From Drouetiella sp036703255 (GTDB taxonomy: Bacteria > Cyanobacteriota > Cyanobacteriia > Elainellales > Elainellaceae), in assembly GCA_036703255.1 (NCBI GenBank), contig DATNPL010000181.1, positions 27,986 to 91,985 on the forward strand: a stretch of DNA of 64,000 nt, read 5' to 3'. Within the stretch, counting starts at the first letter, position 1; each line of letters begins with the position of its first letter. Position numbers and translations under genes: made by a program. The notes beneath the pieces were generated by a model, which made no database searches, had not been told where the DNA came from, and saw nothing but the letters and a program-made list of their open reading frames with translations. Below, piece after piece: positions 5,716 to 14,416 of this stretch.

Positions 5716-8619
5716 ATGAGTCAAATCCATAAGCTTGATACGGTCTACTCAGAGACACAGATCTGCTTAGAAGTTTGCCCCCCAGGAGAAGCAGATCCGC
5801 CCGATCAAGCAGCTATGGAAGCCTATAAACTTCACTCCTCTGGTGATTTTCTCAGCCTGAACGAACAAAAGTTTTTCAAGATTTTTCAAGAGTCTTCTCA
5901 CCTCACGGCTCTGCTGGATGCGTTTGGCACAATTTTGGCTGGCAACCAGGCGTTGTCGAAATTTTTGGATGTAGCGATCGCCGAGCTGATCGGACAACCG
6001 TTTTGGCAGATCTGTGATGGGTCAACTCAGTCTGAAACTCAAGCCCATCTTCAGCAGGCGATCGCTCAAGCGGCTAGTGGTCAAGCTCTGTCGTGTGAAA
6101 TTGAGCTAGCCTCCGATCGCCTCATTACCCTTGACCTGTCCCTCAAGCCCATCTGCAACGATGAGGGAATGGTGCTGTGGCTGCTGGCAGAGGGTCGAGA
6201 TATTACCCCCCGCAAGCAGGCCGAAGCGGAAATTTGGCGGCTGAACCAAGAGCTAGAGCAGCGGGTCAATCGGCGGACGGCTCAGCTTGAAGCCTCGACG
6301 GCTGCTACAGAGGCGGCGATCGTGCGGGAGCGTCAGGCTCGGGCACAGGCCGAGTCCGCCAAAGCCGAAATTCAGCTTTACGCAGACATTGTTCAAAGCA
6401 TGCAAGTGGGGGTAAATGTCTGGCGTCTGGCCGATCGCAATGATGATTATTCGCTAGAGCTAGTCACCTCTAATCCCCTAGCTGAGCAGATGTCAAACCA
6501 CTCGACGGCATCGCTAGTCGGCAAGCGAATTGCAGAGTGTTTTCCTGCGGTTCCCCCAGAAGATGTCAAGCTAATTGCCAGAGTGGCGCGATCGGGTATT
6601 GCAGAAGCCAAGCCAGAAACTGAATATAGCGATGATTACAGCAGCGGTCTCTATAGCTGCAAGGTGTTTCCGCTGCCCGATCAATGTGCCGGAGTGGCAT
6701 TTGAAAATATTATGGAACGCAAAAAAACCGAGCAAGCGCTGTTAGAAAGTGAGCGACTCTTCGCCACCTTAGCGCAGCGTTCTCCGGTCGGCATCTTCCG
6801 CACGGATGCCACTGGAAAATGCCTCTATGTCAATCAGCGCTGGCGTGAGATTGCAGGATATCTGACAGGCGACATTGAGGGCGATACTTGGGCCAATGCG
6901 CTGCACCCTGACGATCGCGAGCGAGTCATTTGGGAGTCGCAGGAGGCTATGCAGGCAAAACAGGCGCTCCATACCGAATGCCGCTTTCGCCATCCTGACG
7001 GCCGCATTGCCTGGGTGATTGGTCAAGCCTTTCCAGAAACCTTGGAAGACGGCAGCGTCGTTGGTTATGTGGGCACCATTACCGACATTACCGATCGCAA
7101 ATGTGCGGAGCAGGCGCTCCGCGAAAGCGAACATCGCTATGCCAATCTGGCGCGCATGTCTCCGGTGGGCATTTTCAAGACCGATCGCCAGGGGAACTAC
7201 CTTTATGTCAATGAGCGCTGGACAGAAATTGCCGGATTGACAGCGGAAGAGGCACGCGGCAGCGGCTGGCGGCGATCGATTCACCCAGACGATCGGCAGT
7301 GGATGGCCAAAGACTGGTATGCCTGCGTCATCGCTCGGCTGCCGTTTCAGGCTGAGCTGCGGTTTCAGCGACCCGATGGTGGCGTGACCTGGGTGGTTTG
7401 TCAGGCTGTACCTGAGATGCTGGATAACGACGAGGTGATTGGCTATATCGGCACCATTACCGACATCACCGATCGTAAGCAAGCCGAGGAAGCCCTACGC
7501 GAAAGCGAACGCCGCTATGCCACTCTGGCACAAACGTTGCCTGTGGGCATTTTTCGAGCTGATCTAGACGGCAAAGCCACCTACCTGAACGATCGCTGGG
7601 CAGAAATTGCTGGGCTAAGTGCAGAAGAAGGGCTGGGGGATGGCTGGCGGCAATCGATTCACCCAGACGATCGGCAGCAAATGATCGAAACTTGGCTGGC
7701 AGCCGTACAGACGCGATCGCCCTACCAAGCAGACTATCGCTATCAGCGACCCGACGGTGTGGTTACCTGGGTGGTTTGCCAAGCCCTGCCCGAAACCCTG
7801 GACAACGGCCAGATGATTGGCTACTTGGGCAGCATTACGGATATTACCGATCGCAAGCTGGCCGCAATGCATCTGCAAGAGCGGGCTGACGAACTTTCTC
7901 AGGTGAATCGGCTGTTAACCGACACCACGACGCTGCTCGAAGAACGCAACCGCGAACTCGACCAGTTTGCCTATGTCACGTCCCATGACCTCAAGGCTCC
8001 TTTGCGGGCGATCGCCAACCTTTCAGAATGGATCGAGGAAGATCTGGGCGATAAGCTACCTGATGACAGCCAGCGTCAGATGCAATTGCTGCGGGGTCGG
8101 GTTCACCGGATGGAGTCTTTAATTAACGGACTGCTACAATACTCGCGGGTCGGGCGTACCCAGGTTGTTGCCGAAACCCTATCGGTAAAAACGCTGCTGC
8201 ATGAAGTGGTTGATTCTCTGGCACCGCCCGCAGAATTTACCATTCAGATCGGGGATGAGATGCCGACTTTAAAAACCAAGCCCCTCCTTTTGAGGCAGGT
8301 TTTTTCTAACTTGATCAGCAATGCTATTAAGCACCACCCTCGCAGTGAGGGTACGGTCAGGGTTGCTGTGCAAGACATCGGCTCAATGTATGAATTTGCC
8401 GTGAGTGACGATGGTCGTGGCATTGCTCCTGAACATCACGAGAAGATTTTTGCGATCTTCCATACCCTAGAATCTCGCGACACAAAGGAGAGTACAGGGA
8501 TTGGATTGTCGATCGTTAAGAAGATTGTGGAGACTGAAGGGGGAGTCATTCGAGTAGAGTCTGCATTGGGTGAGGGAACGACGTTTCGATTCACCTGGCC
8601 TAAGTCTCCTAAAGTGTGA
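5716..8619 (+). CDS. Multi-PAS hybrid-less sensor histidine kinase
   Basis: The 967-residue protein has no membrane segment and is predicted cytoplasmic. A PAS domain lies at about residues 45-165, a coiled-coil at 165-215, a second PAS at 220-335, and then three tandem PAS-PAC units of about 125 residues (roughly 343-463, 468-588, 594-712). Each of these has an (E)SERRYATLA-like start and ends in ITDITDRK. The DHp domain has His757 in SHDLKAPLRAIANLSEW, followed by an HATPase domain with the N box (NLISNAIKHH), G1 (SDDGRGIAPE) and G2 (STGIGLSIVKK). It should autophosphorylate in response to an unknown signal; no receiver domain or adjacent response regulator is present. The next gene has a nearly identical catalytic core. 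Confidence 0.92.
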   Translation: MSQIHKLDTVYSETQICLEVCPPGEADPPDQAAMEAYKLHSSGDFLSLNEQKFFKIFQESSHLTALLDAFGTILAGNQALSKFLDVAIAELIGQPFWQICDGSTQSETQAHLQQAIAQAASGQALSCEIELASDRLITLDLSLKPICNDEGMVLWLLAEGRDITPRKQAEAEIWRLNQELEQRVNRRTAQLEASTAATEAAIVRERQARAQAESAKAEIQLYADIVQSMQVGVNVWRLADRNDDYSLELVTSNPLAEQMSNHSTASLVGKRIAECFPAVPPEDVKLIARVARSGIAEAKPETEYSDDYSSGLYSCKVFPLPDQCAGVAFENIMERKKTEQALLESERLFATLAQRSPVGIFRTDATGKCLYVNQRWREIAGYLTGDIEGDTWANALHPDDRERVIWESQEAMQAKQALHTECRFRHPDGRIAWVIGQAFPETLEDGSVVGYVGTITDITDRKCAEQALRESEHRYANLARMSPVGIFKTDRQGNYLYVNERWTEIAGLTAEEARGSGWRRSIHPDDRQWMAKDWYACVIARLPFQAELRFQRPDGGVTWVVCQAVPEMLDNDEVIGYIGTITDITDRKQAEEALRESERRYATLAQTLPVGIFRADLDGKATYLNDRWAEIAGLSAEEGLGDGWRQSIHPDDRQQMIETWLAAVQTRSPYQADYRYQRPDGVVTWVVCQALPETLDNGQMIGYLGSITDITDRKLAAMHLQERADELSQVNRLLTDTTTLLEERNRELDQFAYVTSHDLKAPLRAIANLSEWIEEDLGDKLPDDSQRQMQLLRGRVHRMESLINGLLQYSRVGRTQVVAETLSVKTLLHEVVDSLAPPAEFTIQIGDEMPTLKTKPLLLRQVFSNLISNAIKHHPRSEGTVRVAVQDIGSMYEFAVSDDGRGIAPEHHEKIFAIFHTLESRDTKESTGIGLSIVKKIVETEGGVIRVESALGEGTTFRFTWPKSPKV

Positions 8620-8664
8620 CCGGGGCGCTCTCGAAACCGAACTTTTCAGGCAGATAATCTAACG

Positions 8665-8706
8665 CCCAATACATGTCTAATACATCCCAATACATGTTCA
8701 ATACAT
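8665..8706. repeat. 21-base tandem repeat between the two kinase genes
   Basis: Two adjacent 21-base units (8665-8685, 8686-8706) share all but two bases. Each holds the heptamer AATACAT twice, so the heptamer occurs four times in 39 bases. The repeat lies about 210 bases before the second kinase gene. It could be an operator array or simply a slippage product. Confidence 0.75.
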
Positions 8707-8918
8707 AATGACTCAACAATAGAGAAGTGCAAAAAGCAGCACAGAAAGTACAAAAAACAGGGAAGCCTAAAACACATAGAGAAGCATTTGCAAATTTGCT
8801 CATTCGAGAGATTTGCTCCACCTCTCTTGGAGGTGAGTTACAGGAGTTGAAATATAAACATTAGAGGGATGCAAGAGCGAACCAATTTTTCTGGCTAGCG
8901 ATTGTACAGAGGATAGGT

Positions 8919-10763
8919 ATGAAAGTTTTACCCGGGAGGAAGTTAAACAATTTATGGGTGCGACTGCCTGCCCGTCGGCGTGGCGCGGTAGTCATTGCCA
9001 TTCCAGCCATTTGCATCGCTGTGACTTTGGCTAGCTGGATTTGGTCACGAGACAGCACGCTCAATGTTCAGGCGCAGGCTGACTCCACCGAAGATGTGAT
9101 TCTTGAAAGCAATGCCCTGTTGCTAGAGATGCTAAACGCTGAAACGGGGGCAAGGGGCTATGCCGTTGCCAAAAATGAGGTCTTTTTAGAACCCTTTAGC
9201 CGTGCCGTTGAGCAGGTGCCGATGGCATTGCAAAGGCTAGACCGATTGCTAGAGGATGATTCTTCTGAGCAGAGCCAGCGACTGCAAGAGATTAGTCAGC
9301 TAGCGCAGCAGCGGTTGGCCTTGCTCAGTGAAATGGTGAATGTGATTCAGTCGCAACCTCCACCTCAGGCCGCGTCAGACTCTGCTCGGGCGAGAGCGCT
9401 GCTGTTTGAGGGCAAGGTGGCAATGGATGAGCTACGGCTTGCCATTAGTGAATTCCAAACCCAGGAGTGGAAACTCCTCAACGCCTACACGCTGCGAAGA
9501 AATAGCGTTCAGGAAGCGACCAATACCTTGCTGTGGTCTGCGGTATTAGTGAGTGTGTTGGGCACCTGGTCGGCCATGTATTTATTTAGCAACCTTGACC
9601 ATGAGTTAAGCACCCGAGAGCGCCTGCTGCGTGAGAGCCGATCGATGCTTCAGGCGATCGCCAACCATGTGGTTGATGGCGTCATTATCTTGGACGAAGA
9701 TCGCCAAATTGAGCTGTTTAATCCAACGGCCTCCAAGATGTTTGGCTATGAGATCTTGGAAGTGAAATACAAGTCGCTGGACATGCTGTTTTCTACTCCT
9801 GTGCTCAAGAACTATGAGGAAGACCGCAAAGGACGCTTTGTGGGCAGCCAGCAATGGAAAACGATGGGCTTGCGCAAAATTGGGTCGCCCTTTCCGGTCG
9901 AAATCTCCATTAGCGATCTTCAGGTAGAAGATCGTCTGATCGTGATTATTCGAGACATCTCTGTGGCAGAAGATGCCCAGGCAAAACTGAAGGCTCGCGC
10001 GGATGAGCTGGTGCGCTTGGCGGCTATTTTGGCTCAAACAAATTCTTCTCTAGAAGATCGCAACAAAGAGCTAGAGCAGTTTGCCTATGTTGCTTCTCAC
10101 GACCTTAAAGCTCCTTTACGGGCGATCGCCAACCTTTCAGAATGGATTGAAGAAGACTTAGGGACGCAGCTCCCCGAAGAAAATCGCTACCAGATGCAGC
10201 TCTTGCGGGGGCGCGTCATGCGAATGGAATCTCTGATCAACGGCCTACTGGACTACTCTCGGGTGGGGCGCACCCAAACCCCTGTCGAGATGGTCAACGT
10301 CAACGACATGCTGGCAGATGTCTTAGACTCTCTCGATCCGCCCCAGTCTTTTACCATCAAGATTCAGCCAGATATGCCTGTGTTCAACACAAAGCGAATT
10401 TTGTTGCGTCAGGTCTTTGCCAACTTGATTAGCAATGCCATTAAGCATCACGATCGCCCCGATGGCACGATCGCAGTTACCTACGAAGACCAAGGTGACT
10501 TTTACGAATTTGCCGTTTCCGACGATGGCGAAGGCATTGCCCCAGAATTTCATGAGCGGATTTTTGCCATCTTCCAAACTTTGGAAGCCCGCGACAGCCG
10601 AGAAAGCACTGGCATTGGGTTGTCGATCGTTAAAAAAATTGTGGAGACGGAAGGCGGCAAAATTCGGGTGGAATCTCAGGAAGGCAAAGGCTCAACTTTC
10701 TACTTTACTTGGCTCAAGGAATCTCTGCGCGTCGCTAAAAGCTTTGAAGGGCCATTGAGTTAA
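8919..10763 (+). CDS. CHASE3-PAS sensor histidine kinase (membrane)
   Basis: The 614-residue protein has a transmembrane helix near residues 24-44 (AVVIAIPAICIAVTLASWIW). A periplasmic CHASE3-like domain follows, recognised by LLLEMLNAETGARGYAVAKN, with a second helix near 205-225 (LLWSAVLVSVLGTWSAMYLF). Then come a PAS domain (about 240-350) and a HisKA/HATPase core with His394 in ASHDLKAPLRAIANLSEW, the N box NLISNAIKHH and the G box STGIGLSIVKK. CHASE3 senses extracytoplasmic signals that are mostly unknown. The core is a close paralogue of the preceding kinase, pointing to duplication with sensor exchange. Its 3' end overlaps the convergent cobL by 29 bases. No partner response regulator is adjacent. 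Confidence 0.92.
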   Translation: MKVLPGRKLNNLWVRLPARRRGAVVIAIPAICIAVTLASWIWSRDSTLNVQAQADSTEDVILESNALLLEMLNAETGARGYAVAKNEVFLEPFSRAVEQVPMALQRLDRLLEDDSSEQSQRLQEISQLAQQRLALLSEMVNVIQSQPPPQAASDSARARALLFEGKVAMDELRLAISEFQTQEWKLLNAYTLRRNSVQEATNTLLWSAVLVSVLGTWSAMYLFSNLDHELSTRERLLRESRSMLQAIANHVVDGVIILDEDRQIELFNPTASKMFGYEILEVKYKSLDMLFSTPVLKNYEEDRKGRFVGSQQWKTMGLRKIGSPFPVEISISDLQVEDRLIVIIRDISVAEDAQAKLKARADELVRLAAILAQTNSSLEDRNKELEQFAYVASHDLKAPLRAIANLSEWIEEDLGTQLPEENRYQMQLLRGRVMRMESLINGLLDYSRVGRTQTPVEMVNVNDMLADVLDSLDPPQSFTIKIQPDMPVFNTKRILLRQVFANLISNAIKHHDRPDGTIAVTYEDQGDFYEFAVSDDGEGIAPEFHERIFAIFQTLEARDSRESTGIGLSIVKKIVETEGGKIRVESQEGKGSTFYFTWLKESLRVAKSFEGPLS

Positions 10764-11982
10764 GCACTGGTTTGGTGGCCGTCCATTGGGTGACGGGGGC
10801 TAGCGATCGCCAGCCCAAAAACTTGCCAACTGGCTCAGCCCGCTGGATGCCGATGCGAATAAAGTTTCCCCCCACTTTTTCATGCGCGGCAAATAGCTTT
10901 TGTTCTCCTTCTAGCGTCACCACATTGGCTACCAGCCGCCCACCTGGCTTGAGCGCGCTCCAGCAAATTTCTAGCAGTCCCTCTGACGTGATGCCTCCCC
11001 CAATAAAGATGGCATCAGGCGCAGGCAGATTTTGGAGAGCGATCGGCGCGGTGCCCTGAATAATTTGCAGGGTGGGAGTGCCCAAGGCGGCGGCGTTGTC
11101 GGCAATGTACTGCGTCCTGGATTTTTCAATGGCGATCGCCCGACAGCGAGGATGGCTACGCATCCACTCAATGCCGATCGAGCCACAGCCTGCGCCCACA
11201 TCCCACAGCAGTTCTCCGGGCAAAGGAGCCAGAGCGGATAACGTCACCGCCCGAACTTCCCGTTTGGTGAGCTGCCCATCATGATGATAGGCGGCATCGG
11301 GCAATCCTGGCGATCGCGCTAGGAGTAAGGTTCTGGGAATAGTGCTAGAGGGAACACATTCGATCGCCAGAGTGTTGAGATCGGCGATGTCTTGATCGGA
11401 CGTGACCCAGGTGGCGGCTATTCCAGTGATCTGTCTTTCATGAACGCCGCCCATGCGCTCTAATACCGTGATGCGGCTGTCTCCCAAGCCTTGCTGCGTC
11501 AAGATTTCGGCTACGATCGCCGGGGTCTGCCTCCCTTCACTTAAAACTAGCAGCTTGGCGCTGGCGTAGAGCGAGGCGCGCAACAGATCGGGCGGACGGC
11601 TGCATAAGCTGAGGGTTTCTACCTCAGGCAGCGACCAGCCCAAACGGGCACAGGCAAGACTAAAGGCCGAAACAGAGGGAATGATGGTGATTTCAGCGAT
11701 CGCCACTCGACGCGTTAGCAAGGCTCCAATGCCATAGCACATCGGATCGCCGCTGGCTAAAACGCAGATGCGCTGACCGCGCCGCCGCAAAATTTCATCT
11801 ACAGAGCTGCTAATGGGCGAAGCCCAGCTCAGGCGAGGGCGATCGTCGGGTGGCAGCATTGCTAGATGGCGATCGCCCCCGACTAGCATCTCTGCGCCAT
11901 CGACCAACGATCGGGCGATCGGGCTAAGTCCCGGCAATCCGTCTTCGCCAATGCCGACGATCGACAGCCATTTTTGAGTCAT
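10735..11982 (-). CDS. cobL: Precorrin-6Y C5,15-methyltransferase (decarboxylating), CbiE-CbiT fusion
   Basis: The enzyme makes two methylations and a decarboxylation on the corrin ring in cobalamin synthesis. The N-terminal CbiE half (about residues 1-210) shows the tetrapyrrole methylase motifs SIVGIGEDGLPGLS and VLASGDPMCYGIG. The C-terminal CbiT half has the Rossmann SAM motif LWDVGAGCGSIGIEW and FIGGGITSEGLLE. I start it at the ATG at 11980-11982 (415 residues, MTQKWLSIVG). The frame is open for eight more codons upstream to 12006, and no clear ribosome-binding site decides between them. It is divergent from the riboswitch-controlled cobG operon, so it is not itself under that riboswitch, and it overlaps the kinase gene tail by 29 bases. 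Fusion length is normal for CobL. Confidence 0.93.
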   Translation of the reverse strand: MTQKWLSIVGIGEDGLPGLSPIARSLVDGAEMLVGGDRHLAMLPPDDRPRLSWASPISSSVDEILRRRGQRICVLASGDPMCYGIGALLTRRVAIAEITIIPSVSAFSLACARLGWSLPEVETLSLCSRPPDLLRASLYASAKLLVLSEGRQTPAIVAEILTQQGLGDSRITVLERMGGVHERQITGIAATWVTSDQDIADLNTLAIECVPSSTIPRTLLLARSPGLPDAAYHHDGQLTKREVRAVTLSALAPLPGELLWDVGAGCGSIGIEWMRSHPRCRAIAIEKSRTQYIADNAAALGTPTLQIIQGTAPIALQNLPAPDAIFIGGGITSEGLLEICWSALKPGGRLVANVVTLEGEQKLFAAHEKVGGNFIRIGIQRAEPVGKFLGWRSLAPVTQWTATKPVLNSMALQSF

Positions 11983-12039
11983 CTGCAAGACATCTCTGAA
12001 AAGCAACAGTTTAAGAAAGATTCAGTATCCCGTCTTTTG

Positions 12040-12148
12040 GCTGTCTGACCATGCTAAGTTAGTCAGGCTCAGAGTCGGGAAAGTCCGGTGAGATTCCGGT
12101 ACTGTGCCGCAACTGTAATGGGACTAGCCCCAGTCAGAATGCCGACTT
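12040..12148 (+). promoter_or_regulatory. Cobalamin riboswitch (aptamer)
   Basis: The conserved B12-aptamer elements are directly visible in order: GGGAAAGTCCGGTGAGATTC, then TGTGCCGCAACTGTAATG, and the closing box CAGTCAGAATGCC (12131-12143). When adenosylcobalamin or a related cobamide binds, it should lower expression of the cobG-cobH-cobI-cobJ operon. The 5' boundary is approximate because the P1/P2 helices are poorly conserved. Annotation pipelines may call a false start codon inside this element (12088), because the cobG frame remains open across it. Confidence 0.95.
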
Positions 12149-12171
12149 TGATTGCCATCTGTTCTCTTGAA

Positions 12172-12196
12172 TTTCCCGCGTCGCACGGGAAAGGAG
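12172..12196 (+). promoter_or_regulatory. Riboswitch expression platform: hairpin abutting the cobG Shine-Dalgarno
   Basis: TTTCCCG (12172-12178) pairs perfectly with CGGGAAA (12186-12192) around a 7-base loop. The ribosome-binding site GGAG (12193-12196) begins at the next base. Translation control by masking the binding site is the obvious model. No T-tract follows, which argues against a transcription terminator. The arrangement is seen; the mechanism is inferred. Confidence 0.75.
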
Positions 12197-12204
12197 CTAA
12201 CTGC

Positions 12205-13749
12205 TTGCTGTCTCAAACGGACGCTTGTCCTGGTTTATTCTACGCTACACCTGTTCAAGACGGCATCTTATCTCGCCTTCGCATACCGGGCGGCATCCTG
12301 ACGGCTCAGCAATGTGAGGCGATCGCCCAACTCTCCGAGTGCTATGGCCCAGTGCAAGTCACCAATCGCGCCAATTTGCAACTGCGATCGGCTGCGGCCT
12401 TGCCGCCCACAGTGCTGACTCACCTCCAGCAGGTAGGTTTGGCTGCGGCCAATGGCAGCACCGATCACCTCCGCAACATTATGGCTAGCCCCACCGCAGG
12501 CATCGATACCGAGGCGCTGCTCGATACTCGCCCCTGGGTCGCTGCGTGGAACAGCTATCTCGCTCACCATCCTGAGCTGGCTCCCCTCTCAGCCAAGTTT
12601 AGCGTTGGGTTTGATGGGGGTGAGGCGGTTTCAATTCGCGATCGCCCCAACGATATCAGCCTGGTGGCCGTGAAGCGAGATGGCGCTATTTACTTTCGGC
12701 TGTATTTGAGTAGCGGCGATCGCGGCAACCCTCCCCAGGCGATAAACCTATGGGTGAAGCCAGAAGACAGTTTGCGCCTGCTGGCGGCTTTGGCAGATCT
12801 GTACTGCGATTACACAATACAGCAAACCTCTCTCCCACCGGATAAAGTCTCTGCACCGCTGCGCGATCGCCATGTTCGTAGCCCCAAACCCCGCTTCCGA
12901 GAATTCTTGCAGGATCGAGGCATTGCCGCTGTGCTTCAGGCGGTTGAGCGGCGACTGCATCTGGACTGCGTTCTCACCTGTCCTACTGCTAGCGGCGAGA
13001 TAAGCGACCTTTCCCTGTCGGTTCGCGAATTTATGTACTTAGGCAGTCATCCCCAACAGCAGCCCGGACTGGCCTATCTGGGCATTGCTCTACCGCTGGG
13101 ATGGCTGAAACCCTTCCAAATCAGGGGATTGAGCGCACTGGCAGCAGCCTATGGCGACAGCACCCTGCGGCTCACGCCTTGGCAAAACTTGCTGATTCCC
13201 TATATTCCTCAGCCACAGCTTGCGATCGTGCAGCAAGGGCTTGAGGCGCTGCAACTCACGGACGCTAGCGCTTGGGGGGCGATCGTTGCCTGTGCCGGAA
13301 CAAGAGGCTGCAAATCTGCCGCCACGGATACCCAAGGTCATGCGATCGCCTTGATAGACCAGCTTCAGCACCGCATTAAGCTCGATCGCCCCATCAATAT
13401 TCACTGGAGCGGCTGCGAAAAATCCTGTGCGCAGCACCACCCAGCCGATATCACGCTCATGGGCATTCCTTTGACGGAGACGTCCCTTGACGGCCATGAA
13501 GACAGGCAGACAGAGACGGCACCCTATGCTGTTTACGTTGGTTCTCATGATCATGCACTCGATCAAGAGCTTTTTCAAGAACACAACTTTGAACGGCTGC
13601 TAAACCGGATCGAACACATGCTGAGGACTTATCAAGAGCGGCGGACGGATGCGGCTGAAACCTTTAGGGCATTCACAGCAAGATATTCGCTAGAGCAACT
13701 CAGACAACTTTTTAATTCACCCAAATTAAATGGCTCTGATCTTAGATAG
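12205..13749 (+). CDS. cobG: Precorrin-3B synthase (CobG)
   Basis: The protein resembles nitrite/sulfite reductases. The C-terminal half has CAGTRGCKSAATD and HWSGCEKSCAQHH, which supply the four cysteines for the 4Fe-4S cluster of CobG. CobG uses oxygen to convert precorrin-3A to precorrin-3B in the aerobic cobalamin route. The frame is open back into the riboswitch, but the only start with a ribosome-binding site is TTG at 12205-12207, 8 bases after GGAG. This gives 514 residues beginning LLSQTDACPGLFYATPVQDG, with methionine as the initiator. The gene heads an operon with cobH, cobI and cobJ and is controlled by the upstream cobalamin riboswitch. Confidence 0.9.
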   Translation: MLSQTDACPGLFYATPVQDGILSRLRIPGGILTAQQCEAIAQLSECYGPVQVTNRANLQLRSAAALPPTVLTHLQQVGLAAANGSTDHLRNIMASPTAGIDTEALLDTRPWVAAWNSYLAHHPELAPLSAKFSVGFDGGEAVSIRDRPNDISLVAVKRDGAIYFRLYLSSGDRGNPPQAINLWVKPEDSLRLLAALADLYCDYTIQQTSLPPDKVSAPLRDRHVRSPKPRFREFLQDRGIAAVLQAVERRLHLDCVLTCPTASGEISDLSLSVREFMYLGSHPQQQPGLAYLGIALPLGWLKPFQIRGLSALAAAYGDSTLRLTPWQNLLIPYIPQPQLAIVQQGLEALQLTDASAWGAIVACAGTRGCKSAATDTQGHAIALIDQLQHRIKLDRPINIHWSGCEKSCAQHHPADITLMGIPLTETSLDGHEDRQTETAPYAVYVGSHDHALDQELFQEHNFERLLNRIEHMLRTYQERRTDAAETFRAFTARYSLEQLRQLFNSPKLNGSDLR

Positions 13750-13789
13750 GCCGCACCCACGCCACAAGCTATCCATAATCCCAAACCCA

Positions 13790-14416
13790 ATGTCTGACTA
13801 TATCCGTGACGGCAACGAAATCTACCGTAACTCTTTCTCTATCATCCGAGCTGAGGCCAATCTGGCGACCTTGCCCCCCGACTTAGAATCGGTTGCTGTG
13901 CGGCTGATTCACGCCTGTGGCATGACAGATATTGTGAGCGACCTAGCCTATTCGCCTGATGCAGCAGCGATCGGTCGATCGGCTCTGGCGGCAGGAGCGC
14001 CGATTTTGTGCGATGCCCAAATGGTAGCCAATGGCGTGACGCGCAAGCGGCTGCCTGCCAACAATGCCGTCATTTGTACGCTGAATGAACCGGAAGTTCC
14101 AGCGATCGCTCAGAAAATCCAAAATACGCGATCGGCTGCCGCCCTTGAGCTATGGAGAGGGCAGCTGGCAGGAGCGATTGTGGCGATTGGCAATGCGCCA
14201 ACGGCATTGTTCCGGCTATTGGAACTTTTGGATGAAGGGGTGCCAAAACCCGCGCTCATTTTAGGCTTTCCGGTGGGGTTTGTCGGCGCGGCAGAGTCAA
14301 AAGCGGCTTTAGCCGAAAATAGCCGAGGCGTACCCTTTTTAACGATTCACGGTCGGCGGGGCGGTAGTGCGATGGCCGCCGCCGCAGTTAATGCCTTAGC
14401 AATGGAGGAAGAATAA
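13790..14416 (+). CDS. cobH: Precorrin-8X methylmutase (CobH/CbiC)
   Basis: The 208-residue enzyme moves the C11 methyl group to C12 to give hydrogenobyrinate. It has the family segments IRDGNEIYRNSFSIIRAEAN, RLIHACGMTDIV (with the proposed catalytic His), CDAQMVANGV and IGNAPTALFRLLEL, and the C-terminal GRRGGSAMAAAAVNAL. I start at the ATG at 13790 because it gives the conserved MSDYIRDG end. An upstream ATG at 13730 would add 20 residues that read MALILDRPHPRHK and would overlap cobG by 20 bases. Neither has a clear ribosome-binding site. Its stop codon overlaps the next start (TAATG), so it is translationally coupled to cobI. Confidence 0.93.
   Translation: MSDYIRDGNEIYRNSFSIIRAEANLATLPPDLESVAVRLIHACGMTDIVSDLAYSPDAAAIGRSALAAGAPILCDAQMVANGVTRKRLPANNAVICTLNEPEVPAIAQKIQNTRSAAALELWRGQLAGAIVAIGNAPTALFRLLELLDEGVPKPALILGFPVGFVGAAESKAALAENSRGVPFLTIHGRRGGSAMAAAAVNALAMEEE

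Noticed and set aside
6769..7482. Long antisense frame (237 codons) inside the multi-PAS kinase gene
   Set aside because: It mirrors the repeated PAS codons on the other strand, has no ribosome-binding site and reads as a shadow of a real gene with strong codon periodicity.
12088..12204. Extra N-terminal 39 residues of CobG starting at the ATG at 12088
   Set aside because: That ATG lies inside the cobalamin riboswitch aptamer; the TTG at 12205 has a proper ribosome-binding site and gives the family N-terminus.
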